NCBI RefSeq assembly: GCF_008806595.1
Contig: NZ_VZRB01000011.1
Location: 101,063 to 165,062, forward strand
Direction: 5' to 3'
From: Streptomyces luteolifulvus
GTDB taxonomy: Bacteria; Actinomycetota; Actinomycetes; Streptomycetales; Streptomycetaceae
DNA: 64,000 nt
Of the stretch, positions 44,905 through 53,186 are shown in pieces (within the stretch, counting starts at the first letter, position 1; every line of letters begins with the position of its first letter). The notes under the pieces are model-generated. The model was given only the letters and a program-made list of their open reading frames with translations. It ran no database searches and was not told the DNA's origin. The translations under genes and the position numbers were made by a program.

Positions 44905-46785
44905 GTGAGACCAGTGACCCGTCCTCGGGGCCGAGGAATCCCGAGGCTTTCCATTCTGCTGCTGCTCGTCGCGGCCCTGTTCAGCGGCACGTTCCTCGCC
45001 GCGGGCGCCCAGGCCGCCGGGGGTGACCACCGGCACCCGGGCGAAACCGTCGGCACCCGGTCCGGATTGAACCGCGTCGACCTCAAGGGCTGGGCCAAGG
45101 CCCAGCTCAAGGCCGACCGGGCGCGCCACGACCGGCCGCGCGCCGCAGTGAGCACCGTGGTCGCGGCGACCGACACCCTGCTGGGCGCGGCCACGTCCCG
45201 GCCCGCCTCCGCCGCGGCGGTGACCCGTCAGGCGAACCTGCCGGCCCCGGCCGACGTGGCCGCCGCGGCCGACCCGAGCGCGCTCGTGCTCTACGACACG
45301 GCAGGCCCCTACGGCCACCTGGGCGAGCTCTACGCGATGGCCGCGGCCAACCTGGCCGGCCACTTCGGCACCGTGACGGCCAAGCCCGTCTCGCAGTACA
45401 CCGCGGGCATGCTCAACTCGTACACGGCCGTGGTCTACATCGGCTCGACCTACTACTGCTGCGACGTCCCGGACGCGGTCCCGGCCGCCTTCTACCAGGA
45501 CGCGCTGGCCACCACCAAGCCCGTGACCTGGATGGGAGCCAACATCTGGAACATGGCGAACGCCGTCGGCGTAGCCCAGTTCACCCAGAAGTACGGCTGG
45601 GACCCCACGACGTCGTACTACGAGGACGGCGGGTCGGTCGGCACCGTGACGCAGGTGACGTACAAGAACCAGACGCTCACCCGGAAGATTCCGGCCGGAC
45701 AGGACGGCGGTGTGCTGCGCCCCAACGTCCTGACGGGGCCCGGATATCCGGCCGTCACCCGGCTCGCGGAGGGACTGGACTCCTCCAACGGGCACACCTT
45801 CGGCTGGGCGGTGCGCTCGTCCAACCTCACCTACATCGGTGAGATCCCGTTCGCCTACGTCTCCGAGAGCGACCGCGTCATCGTCTTCGAGGACCTGCTC
45901 TTCGACGCCCTGGCCCCGGCCACCGCCGAACGGCACCGTGCGATCGTGCGCCTGGAGGACATCAGCCCCAACTCGGATCCCGCCGAGCTGCGGTCCATCG
46001 CCGACTACCTCTTCTCGCAGCAGATCCCGTACGGCATCAACGTGATCCCGGTCTACACGGACCCCAACGGCGCCTACAACAACGGCGTCCCGGAGACGAT
46101 CACGCTCGCGCAGCGGCCCCAGCTGGTCAACGCGCTGAAGTACATGCTGACCAGGGGCGCGGTGCTGATGAACCACGGCTACACGCACCAGTACGGCAAC
46201 GTGGCCAACCCCTACAACGGGGTGACCGGTGACGACTTCGAGTTCTACCGCGCGCACGTGGACGCCTCGAACAACGTCGTCTACGACGGCCCGGTCCCCG
46301 GCGACTCCGCCGCCCTGGCCCAGAGCCGGGTCACCAGCGCGCTCGCCGTGTTCACGGCGGCGGGCCTGCCGAAGCCGGCGCTGTGGACCACCCCGCATTA
46401 CGCGGGAACGGCCACCGACTACAAGGTATTCAGTTCGAATTTCTCGGCCCGGCTCGAACGCTCGCTGTATTTCGCGGGAACCCTCAGCGGCGCCTCGGCG
46501 GATCCGAACCGTTTCATCGGACAGTTCTTCCCGTATGTGGTGCGTGATGTGTACGGGACGAAAGTACTTCCCGAAAACATCGGGAATTACGAGCCGGAGG
46601 AATACAACAATCATCCGCCGCGCCTGCCGGCCGATCTCGTCGCCTCGGCCAAGGCCAATCTCGCCGTCCGGGACGGGGTCGCCAGCTTCTTCTACCACCC
46701 GTATTTCCCGGTCCAGCCGTTGAAGGACACGATCGACGGCATCAAGGCGCTGGGCTACACCTTCGTCAGCCCGACGAGCCTGTGA
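44905..46785 (+). CDS. Secreted DUF2334 polysaccharide deacetylase-like protein
   Basis: 626 aa. A signal peptide (LSILLLLVAALFSGTFLAAGAQA) is followed by an N-terminal region of 300 residues and the DUF2334 domain: AIVRLEDISPNSDPAELRSIADYL, IPYGINVIPVY, GAVLMNHGYTHQYG and a C-terminal FFYHPYFP. DUF2334 belongs to the NodB-type deacetylase superfamily; the Asp of LEDIS and the histidines of NHGYTHQ would bind the metal. GTG 44905 is chosen because GGGGGG lies 7 bases upstream; upstream ATGs at 44848 and 44878 would break the signal peptide layout. Overlaps or abuts the lipoprotein gene downstream. Confidence 0.88.
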   Translation: MRPVTRPRGRGIPRLSILLLLVAALFSGTFLAAGAQAAGGDHRHPGETVGTRSGLNRVDLKGWAKAQLKADRARHDRPRAAVSTVVAATDTLLGAATSRPASAAAVTRQANLPAPADVAAAADPSALVLYDTAGPYGHLGELYAMAAANLAGHFGTVTAKPVSQYTAGMLNSYTAVVYIGSTYYCCDVPDAVPAAFYQDALATTKPVTWMGANIWNMANAVGVAQFTQKYGWDPTTSYYEDGGSVGTVTQVTYKNQTLTRKIPAGQDGGVLRPNVLTGPGYPAVTRLAEGLDSSNGHTFGWAVRSSNLTYIGEIPFAYVSESDRVIVFEDLLFDALAPATAERHRAIVRLEDISPNSDPAELRSIADYLFSQQIPYGINVIPVYTDPNGAYNNGVPETITLAQRPQLVNALKYMLTRGAVLMNHGYTHQYGNVANPYNGVTGDDFEFYRAHVDASNNVVYDGPVPGDSAALAQSRVTSALAVFTAAGLPKPALWTTPHYAGTATDYKVFSSNFSARLERSLYFAGTLSGASADPNRFIGQFFPYVVRDVYGTKVLPENIGNYEPEEYNNHPPRLPADLVASAKANLAVRDGVASFFYHPYFPVQPLKDTIDGIKALGYTFVSPTSL

Positions 46786-46796
46786 GGGTCCGGAGC

Positions 46797-47855
46797 ATGA
46801 GCAGGGGGACCGTCGCCACCATGGCGGCGGTCCTCCTCGCCGTCACCGGCTGCATGACCGACGGCACGGCGCGGGGCCATGACGACGGCACCAGCGCGTC
46901 GCGCCCCGGCGGCCCCGCCGCGGGAACTTCGCAGATGCGCGGCATCACCCTGCCCTCCTGGTCCCGCACCGACTACGACAGCCCCGCCGCCGGCCGCTAT
47001 CTCCGGGACATCAGGGCGACCGGGGCACGCTGGGTCACCTTCACCCCGACCTGGTACCAGAAGCGGCGCACGGACACCGCCCTGCACCGCACCGAGGAGA
47101 CGGCCGGCGACACGAGCCTCAGACGCATCGTGCGCCGCGCGCACTCGGCCGGCCTGAAGGTGATGCTCAAGCCGCATGTGGACCTGCCCGGCGACGCCGA
47201 CCGCGCCGAGATCCGCCCCCGGGACCGGGACGCCTGGTTCGGCACGTACCGGCGGTTCATCACCCACTACGCGGACCTCGCGGCGGACACCGGCGTCGAA
47301 CAGTTCGCGGTGGGCACCGAACTCGCGGGCGTCTCCGGCGACCACGCCCGCTGGACCCGGGTCATCAAGGCGGTCCGCGACCACTACGACGGTCCGCTGA
47401 CCTACGCCGCCAACTACGACGAGTACGAGGGGATCCCCTTCTGGAAGGAACTCGACCTCATCGGCATCGACGCCTACTGGCCCCTGTCCGCAACGGCCAC
47501 GCACGACACCGCCCGGCTGCGCCGCGCCTGGGAACCGATCCGCGAGGAACTGGCCGCCTACGCCCGGCGCGAGGACCGGCGGATCCTGTTCACCGAGGCG
47601 GGCTATGTCAGCCAGCAGGGCGCGACGACCGCCCCGTACGCCTGGCACATCAGCCGGCGCACCGGCAACGCGGAACAGGCCGCCGCCTACCGGGCGCTCC
47701 TGGAATCCTTCACGGGCAGGCGCTGGTGGGCCGGGGTGTGCTGGTGGATGTGGGACGACTGGCCGGACAGCGGGGAGACACCGGCGAAGCTCGCCTACAC
47801 CCCGCACGGGAAGCCGGCGGAGGAGGTGCTGCGGAAGAAGTGGGGCGGGCGCTGA
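46797..47855 (+). CDS. Glycoside hydrolase-like lipoprotein (TIM barrel, GH113-like)
   Basis: 352 aa. A lipoprotein signal ends in the lipobox VTGC (Cys19 from ATG 46797), so the enzyme is anchored outside the cell. The barrel shows GITLPSWSRTDYDSP, ARWVTFTPTWYQ, VMLKPHVDLP, FAVGTELAGVSGD (candidate acid/base Glu), LIGIDAYWPL and ILFTEAGYVSQQG (candidate nucleophile Glu), the arrangement of GH113-type enzymes. GAGGG 8 bases upstream favours ATG 46797; GTG 46782 overlapping the previous stop is an alternative. With the deacetylase it could trim or release the polymer. Confidence 0.85.
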   Translation: MSRGTVATMAAVLLAVTGCMTDGTARGHDDGTSASRPGGPAAGTSQMRGITLPSWSRTDYDSPAAGRYLRDIRATGARWVTFTPTWYQKRRTDTALHRTEETAGDTSLRRIVRRAHSAGLKVMLKPHVDLPGDADRAEIRPRDRDAWFGTYRRFITHYADLAADTGVEQFAVGTELAGVSGDHARWTRVIKAVRDHYDGPLTYAANYDEYEGIPFWKELDLIGIDAYWPLSATATHDTARLRRAWEPIREELAAYARREDRRILFTEAGYVSQQGATTAPYAWHISRRTGNAEQAAAYRALLESFTGRRWWAGVCWWMWDDWPDSGETPAKLAYTPHGKPAEEVLRKKWGGR

Positions 47856-47861
47856 GGATGC

Positions 47862-48773
47862 TCAGCCCGTCAGCCCCGTGACCTTGCCGACGGACAGGAC
47901 CGCCAACAGCACCAGCAGACCTACGCACGCCGCGGCCTGGACCAGGTCGCGGCGCCGGTCCCGGGGTGCGTACGCGTACGCCAGCGTCACCACCCCGCCG
48001 GCCAGCAGACCGCCGAGGTGCCCTTCCCAGGAGGTGGCCCACGCGGAGATCACCAGCCACAGCAGCAAGCCCGCCATGAAGCGGTTGACCGAGTTCATGT
48101 CGCCGCCGAGGCGACGGGCCATGACCCAGTACGCGGCACCCAGGCCGAAGATCGCGCCGGACGCGCCGACGGTGTGGTCCTCGGGCGAGATCAGCAGCAC
48201 CAGGACCGAGCCGCCGAGCGCCGACAGCAGATACAGCGCGAGGTAGCGGACCCGGCCCAGCTGCGCTTCCACCACCCGGCCCAGGTTCCACAGCACCATC
48301 ATGTTCATCACGATGTGCAGGATGCCGAACGTGCCCTCGGTGGCGGGCAGATGCAGGAACGCGCCGGTCAGCAGCCGGTACCACTCGCCGGCCACGACGC
48401 CTTCCGCGTGGAAGTCCGCGGGATACGACGCCTGCCAGTGGTAGGAGCCACCGTCCGGCCCCACCAGCATCGCCCCCAGCATCTCGAACCGGTCCACGAG
48501 CGCCGGACGCACCAGCTCGCCCAGGTACGCGAGCACGTTCAGCCCGATCAGCACATACGTCACGAGGGGCGCCACCGTGATCCGGCCGCCGAACACCGTG
48601 CGCGCCTGGCGCACCGACCGCGCCCCCTCCTTCACACACTCCACGCACTGGTGGCCCACGGCCGCCTCACGCATGCAGTCCGGGCAGATGTACCGGTCGC
48701 AGCGGGTGCAGCGGACATACGACTCCACCTTGGGGTGGCGGTAGCAGGTGGTGACGGTGGACTCGGACTCCAC
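47862..48773 (-). CDS. Rhomboid family intramembrane serine protease with N-terminal zinc finger
   Basis: 303 aa. Residues 1-50 hold a B-box-like zinc finger (CYRHPKVESYVRCTRCDRYICPDC, HQCVEC). The rhomboid core has HIVMNMMVLWNLG, the active serine in VGASGAIFGLGAAYW and the histidine in GHLGGLLAGGV, with seven hydrophobic segments. Start GTG 48773 is set by GAGGAG 6 bases upstream; an upstream in-frame ATG would add 20 residues. It ends 6 bases from the convergent lipoprotein gene. Confidence 0.92.
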   Translation of the reverse strand: MESESTVTTCYRHPKVESYVRCTRCDRYICPDCMREAAVGHQCVECVKEGARSVRQARTVFGGRITVAPLVTYVLIGLNVLAYLGELVRPALVDRFEMLGAMLVGPDGGSYHWQASYPADFHAEGVVAGEWYRLLTGAFLHLPATEGTFGILHIVMNMMVLWNLGRVVEAQLGRVRYLALYLLSALGGSVLVLLISPEDHTVGASGAIFGLGAAYWVMARRLGGDMNSVNRFMAGLLLWLVISAWATSWEGHLGGLLAGGVVTLAYAYAPRDRRRDLVQAAACVGLLVLLAVLSVGKVTGLTG

Positions 48774-48926
48774 GGCCGGCTCCTCGCGGGGGACGGGACG
48801 AATGGTGAGCCGGCTGGGGACGGCGGCGAACAAAATAGCGAACGCCTATGGGAGGAGCGGGAGGTGGGGCAGGAGTGACGTACTCTCGGCGGCAGTTCCG
48901 TCGCCGGTGAACCAGGGGGAGTCCAG

Positions 48927-49649
48927 ATGGCCGCGATCAGTCTCAGCAAGGTCGAGGAGACCGCGCCCGCGCTGGTGAACCTCTACAAGACCGCCGGGGT
49001 GTCCCTCACGAAGCACGGGCTGGACGGGCAGCGGGCCGCCGTCTATCTCGTGGTCGACTACTCGGGGTCCATGAAGCCCTACTACCAGAACGGCAGTGTG
49101 CAGGCGCTCGCCGACCGGGTGCTCGGGCTGTCCGCGCACTTCGACGACGACGGGACCGTCCCGGCGGTGTTCTTCTCCACCGACGTCGACGCCGTCACCG
49201 AGATCGCCCTCGCCGGCCACCGGGGGCGGATCGACCGGATCGTGGCCGGGCTCGGGCACATGGGCAGGACCAGCTACCACCTGGCGATGGACGCCGTCAT
49301 CGACCACTACCTCGACAGCGGGTCCACGGACCCCGCCCTCGTCGTCTTCCAGACCGACGGCGGGCCGATCAACAAGCTCGCCGCGGAACGGTTCCTGTGC
49401 AAGGCGGCAAAGCTGCCGCTGTTCTGGCAGTTCATCGGATTCGGGGACCCGGGCAGCAAGCAGTTCGACTTCCTGCGCAAGCTCGACGAGCTGGCGGTGC
49501 CCGGCAAGCGGGCCGTCGACAACGCCGGGTTCTTCCACGCCGGCGCCGATCCGCGGAAGGTCTCCGACGCCGAGCTGTACGACCGGCTGGTGGGCGAGTT
49601 CCCGCAGTGGCTGGCGGCCGCGCGGGCGCAGGGCATCGTGCGGCCGTAG
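48927..49649 (+). CDS. VWA domain-containing protein
   Basis: 240 aa. von Willebrand factor A domain with the MIDAS motif DYSGSMKPYY, the threonine in MGRTSYHLAMD and the aspartate in VVFQTDGGP. The form resembles VWA proteins linked to TerD-type stress genes (C-terminal part of TerF), but no ter gene lies nearby. Cytoplasmic, with no signal or membrane segment. ATG 48927 follows GGGGGAG by 5 bases. Followed by the cytochrome b gene with a 74-base gap. Confidence 0.88.
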   Translation: MAAISLSKVEETAPALVNLYKTAGVSLTKHGLDGQRAAVYLVVDYSGSMKPYYQNGSVQALADRVLGLSAHFDDDGTVPAVFFSTDVDAVTEIALAGHRGRIDRIVAGLGHMGRTSYHLAMDAVIDHYLDSGSTDPALVVFQTDGGPINKLAAERFLCKAAKLPLFWQFIGFGDPGSKQFDFLRKLDELAVPGKRAVDNAGFFHAGADPRKVSDAELYDRLVGEFPQWLAAARAQGIVRP

Positions 49650-49723
49650 ACCGTGCCGGCCCCGTTGGCTCAGCCGTACCGCCGTGTCACCCTGAGGGTG
49701 ATCCGACGGGGAGGCGACGACGT

Positions 49724-51373
49724 ATGGACGGCGCACGACCGGGGAACACCGCAGGGGCTTCCGCGCGCAGGGACCCGCCCGCCGCGGGCGAGAGGATCGC
49801 CGACTGGGCGGACGGACGGCTCGGCCTGTACCGGCTGGCCAAGGCCAATATGCGCAAGGTCTTCCCGGACCACTGGTCCTTCATGCTGGGCGAGGTCTGC
49901 CTCTACAGCTTCCTCATCCTGATCCTCACCGGCGTCTACCTCACGCTGTTCTTCGAGCCGAGCGGAACCGAGGTCGTCTACCACGGCTCCTACGAGCCGC
50001 TCAACGGCGTCATCATGACCAGGGCGTACGAGTCCACGCTCGACATCAGCTTCGATGTGCGCGGCGGGCTGCTGATCCGCCAGATCCACCACTGGGCGGC
50101 GCTGGTCTTCGTCGCCGGCATGCTGGTTCACATGATGCGGGTGTTCTTCACCGGCGCGTTCCGCAAGCCCCGCGAACTCAACTGGCTGTTCGGCTGGACC
50201 CTGCTGATGCTCGGCATCATCACCGGCCTGACCGGCTACTCGCTCCCCGACGACCTGCTCTCCGGCACCGGCATCCGCTTCGCCCAGGGCGCGATCCTGT
50301 CCGTCCCGATCGTCGGGACGTACCTGTCCTTCTTCCTGTTCGGCGGCGAGTTCCCGGGGCACGACATCATCCCGCGGCTCTTCCCGATCCATGTCCTGCT
50401 GCTGCCGGGGATCATGCTGGGCCTGGTGGTCGCCCATCTGATCCTGGTCTTCTACCACAAGCACACCCAGTACCCCGGGCCCGGCCGCGACGAGAAGTCC
50501 GTGGTCGGCATGCCCTTCCTGCCGGTCTACATGGCCAAGGCCGGCGGCTTCTTCTTCCTCGTCTTCGGTGTGCTGGCGATGATGGGCGGCCTCGCCAGCA
50601 TCAACCCCGTGTGGGCCTTCGGGCCCTACCGTCCGGACCTGGTGACGACGGGCGCCCAGCCCGACTGGTACCTCGGCTTCTCCGAGGGCCTGATCCGGGT
50701 GATGCCGGGATGGGAGATCAACGCCTGGGGCCACACCCTGGCACTGGGCGTCTTCATTCCCTTCTCGCTCTTCCCGCTGATCCTGCTCGCGCTCGGCCTC
50801 TACCCTTTCCTGGAGGCATGGATCACCGGCGACAAACGTGAGCACCACATCCTGGACCGGCCGCGCAACGCGCCCGTCCGCACCGGTCTCGGCGTCGCCT
50901 GGCTGAGCCTGTACGCGGTGCTGCTGATCGGCGGCGGCAACGACATCGTCGCCACGCATCTGCATCTGTCGATCAATGTGATCACCTGGTTCGTGCGGGT
51001 CGCCGTGTTCGTGCTGCCGGTGCTGGCCTTCTGGGTCACCAAACGCATCTGCCTCGGGCTGCAGCGCCGTGACCGGGACAAGGTGCTGCACGGCAGGGAG
51101 ACCGGCACCGTCAAACGGCTCCCGAACGGCGAGTACGTCGAGCAGCACGAACCCCTTCCGCAGAGCCGGCTGTTCACTCTGACCCAGCACGAGCAGAACC
51201 CGCCGTACGAGATCGGGCCGCTCGTCGACGCGAACGGTGTACGGCGGCGGGTCAGGACCTCGCAGCGGGTGCGCGCGCGGCTGGCGCGGGCCATGTTCGG
51301 ATCCGGCGCGCGGATCGCCAAGCCGTCGGCGGAGGAGTACCGGGAGATCACCAGCGGCGACTCGCGTCACTGA
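49724..51373 (+). CDS. Cytochrome b subunit of a cytochrome bc complex (stand-alone QcrB paralogue)
   Basis: 549 aa. Eight or more membrane helices with the two haem-ligand pairs seen in QIHHWAALVFVAGMLVHMMRVF and HVLLLPGIMLGLVVAHLILV. The quinol-oxidation motif PDWY is in GAQPDWYLGFSEG, the actinobacterial form of PEWY. The C-terminal hydrophilic tail is about 110 residues. There is no qcrA or qcrC beside it, unlike the usual qcrCAB operon, so this is probably a second copy. ATG 49724 is set by GGAGG 9 bases upstream. The 3' end overlaps the convergent dehydrogenase gene by 26 bases. Confidence 0.93.
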   Translation: MDGARPGNTAGASARRDPPAAGERIADWADGRLGLYRLAKANMRKVFPDHWSFMLGEVCLYSFLILILTGVYLTLFFEPSGTEVVYHGSYEPLNGVIMTRAYESTLDISFDVRGGLLIRQIHHWAALVFVAGMLVHMMRVFFTGAFRKPRELNWLFGWTLLMLGIITGLTGYSLPDDLLSGTGIRFAQGAILSVPIVGTYLSFFLFGGEFPGHDIIPRLFPIHVLLLPGIMLGLVVAHLILVFYHKHTQYPGPGRDEKSVVGMPFLPVYMAKAGGFFFLVFGVLAMMGGLASINPVWAFGPYRPDLVTTGAQPDWYLGFSEGLIRVMPGWEINAWGHTLALGVFIPFSLFPLILLALGLYPFLEAWITGDKREHHILDRPRNAPVRTGLGVAWLSLYAVLLIGGGNDIVATHLHLSINVITWFVRVAVFVLPVLAFWVTKRICLGLQRRDRDKVLHGRETGTVKRLPNGEYVEQHEPLPQSRLFTLTQHEQNPPYEIGPLVDANGVRRRVRTSQRVRARLARAMFGSGARIAKPSAEEYREITSGDSRH

Positions 51374-53186
51374 GGACGAGGGCCCGGGCCGACCGGGGAT
51401 CGCCCCAGGCGGTGCGCAGCGCGCGGGCCTTGCCCAGCCAGAGCGAGAGGTCGTACTCCGCGGTGTAGCCGATCGCGCCGTGCAGTTGGAGAGCCGTGCG
51501 GGCGGTGGCATACGCCGCCTCGCAGGCCGTGAGCCGGGCGGCCGCGACGTCGGCCGGAGCCATCGTCAGCGCGGCACCGAAGATCAGGGGGCGCGCGAAC
51601 TCCAGGGCGATCTTCGCATCGGCGAGCCGGTGTTTGACGGCCTGGAAGGAGCCGACGGGAACCCCGAACTGCGTTCGCTGCTTGACATACGCGACCGTCC
51701 TGTCGAGCAGCGCCTGCCCGACCCCGAGCGCCTGAGCGGCACCGGCGAGCCCGCCCCAGATGAGGGCGAGACGGTGAGCAACGGCGACTTGAGGGCCGAC
51801 GGCGAGCACGTCCCCGCCGGACGGCAGGAGGAAGAGCCGACGGGCGGGGTCCAGGGAGGGGCGGGGGGCGCCGGCCGGGGCGGACGCGAGGCGCAGTTCG
51901 GCAGGCCCGGCTGGGGTTTCCGGCTCCGCCGGATTGCGCGGTCGTGTCGACGCGTGTGAATCGGCCGCACTGTGCGGGCCTGTCGGGACGTGCCCTCCTG
52001 CGGGGGCGTGCGGTGCGGCCGGGTGGTCCGGTTCGGCGGGGGCGTGCGGTGCGGCCGGGTGGTCCGGTTCGGCGGGGGCGTGCGGTGCGGCCGGGTGGTC
52101 CGGTTCGGCGGGGGCGTGCGGTGCGGCCGGGTGGTCCGGTTCGGCGGGGGCGTGCGGTCCGGCCGGGTGGTCCCGTTCGGCGGGGGCGTGTGGTTCCGTC
52201 GGGTGGTCGGGGCCTGTTGGGGCCTGCTGTCCGGCCGGGCTGTGCGGTTCGGCCGGGGTGTGCCCTCCTGCGGGGGCGTGGGGTTTTGTCCGGTGGCCCG
52301 GTCGCGCAGGGGCAGTCGGTCCGGTGGGGCTGTGCGGTTCGGCGGGGGCGTGTGGTGTCGCCGGGTGGTCGGGGCCTGTTGGGGCCTGCTGTCCGGCCGG
52401 GCTGTGCGGTTCGGCCGGGGTGTGCCCTCCTGCGGGGGCGTGCGGTTTTGTCCGGTGGTCCGGTCGCGCAGGGGCAGTCGGTCCGGTGGGGCTGTGCGGT
52501 TCGGCGGGGGCGTGTGGTGTCGCCGGGTGCTCCGGTGCTGCGGGGGCGTGCGGTGTCGTCGGGTGGTCCGGGCCTGCCGGGGCGTGCGGGCTGTGCGGTT
52601 CGGCCGGGGCGCTCCCCCCTGCCGGGGCATGTGGTGTCGTCGGGCGGTCCGGTCCTCTCGGGGCACGCGGTCCGGCCGGGGTGTGCGGTCGCGCCGTGCC
52701 CTCGGGTGCCGGCGTGCCCTCCGGTCCCGCCGTGCCGTCCGGGACCGTCCCGGCGCCCGGATCTGACACCACAAGCCGGACGGCCGCCACATCCGCGTCC
52801 ACGGCGTACGCGCCCATCGGCAGCGTGGCCCACCACTCGCCCGAGGCCAGGGCGGGCAGCAGGCGCTTGGCCGGGCCCGTGTCGTCCAAGGCGGTGAGCA
52901 GGGCCGCTGCGGCGATCGTTTCCGTCAACGGGCCCGGTACCGCGTGCCGGCCCAGTTCCACGAAAGCCGCTGCCAGGTCGACGGGGCGGGGGCCCAGGCC
53001 CTCGTACGCTTCCGGAACGGCCAGCGCGAACACTCCCGCGTCCGCCAGTCGGGACCACAGCGCACGGCCGCTCGTGTGCTCGCCGCGGCTCCAGTCCCGT
53101 ACGACGGACGGGGTGTCCGCCGCCGTCAGCAGCGCGTCCAGCGAACCGGCGAACGCGCGCTGTTCGGCGTCGAGGAGGAAGCGCAT
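51348..53186 (-). CDS. Acyl-CoA dehydrogenase subunit with large Pro/Ala/His repeat insertion
   Basis: 612 aa; relatives are about 320-380. Residues 1-140 are the N-terminal helical domain (DAEQRAFAGSLDALL, PVDLAAAFVELGRHAVPGPL). Residues about 143-428 are low-complexity sequence of Pro, Ala, His, Glu, Gly and Thr, including 12-residue units PHAPAEPDHPAA and a duplicated 54-residue unit. The normal fold resumes at SLDPARRLFLLPSGG and continues with YVKQRTQFGVPVGSFQAVKHRLAD and LHGAIGYTAEYDLSLWLGKARAL. The insertion falls within the beta domain. It starts at the last base of the preceding FadE gene (TGATG), a pair typical of heterotetrameric steroid-type dehydrogenases. Confidence 0.88.
   Translation of the reverse strand: MRFLLDAEQRAFAGSLDALLTAADTPSVVRDWSRGEHTSGRALWSRLADAGVFALAVPEAYEGLGPRPVDLAAAFVELGRHAVPGPLTETIAAAALLTALDDTGPAKRLLPALASGEWWATLPMGAYAVDADVAAVRLVVSDPGAGTVPDGTAGPEGTPAPEGTARPHTPAGPRAPRGPDRPTTPHAPAGGSAPAEPHSPHAPAGPDHPTTPHAPAAPEHPATPHAPAEPHSPTGPTAPARPDHRTKPHAPAGGHTPAEPHSPAGQQAPTGPDHPATPHAPAEPHSPTGPTAPARPGHRTKPHAPAGGHTPAEPHSPAGQQAPTGPDHPTEPHAPAERDHPAGPHAPAEPDHPAAPHAPAEPDHPAAPHAPAEPDHPAAPHAPAEPDHPAAPHAPAGGHVPTGPHSAADSHASTRPRNPAEPETPAGPAELRLASAPAGAPRPSLDPARRLFLLPSGGDVLAVGPQVAVAHRLALIWGGLAGAAQALGVGQALLDRTVAYVKQRTQFGVPVGSFQAVKHRLADAKIALEFARPLIFGAALTMAPADVAAARLTACEAAYATARTALQLHGAIGYTAEYDLSLWLGKARALRTAWGDPRSARALVLSDASRRW
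52021..52560. repeat. Tandem repeat array inside the dehydrogenase gene
   Basis: Five 36-bp units at 52021-52200 (the first three identical, then diverging) are followed without a gap by two 162-bp units at 52201-52362 and 52363-52524 that differ at only 2 positions, and one more 36-bp unit at 52525-52560. Both periods are multiples of 3, keeping the frame. Looser repeats extend to about 52760. Confidence 0.92.

Noticed and set aside
52021..52200. 36-bp repeats as a possible CRISPR array
   Set aside because: The units are directly adjacent with no unique spacers and encode protein in frame; no cas genes are present.
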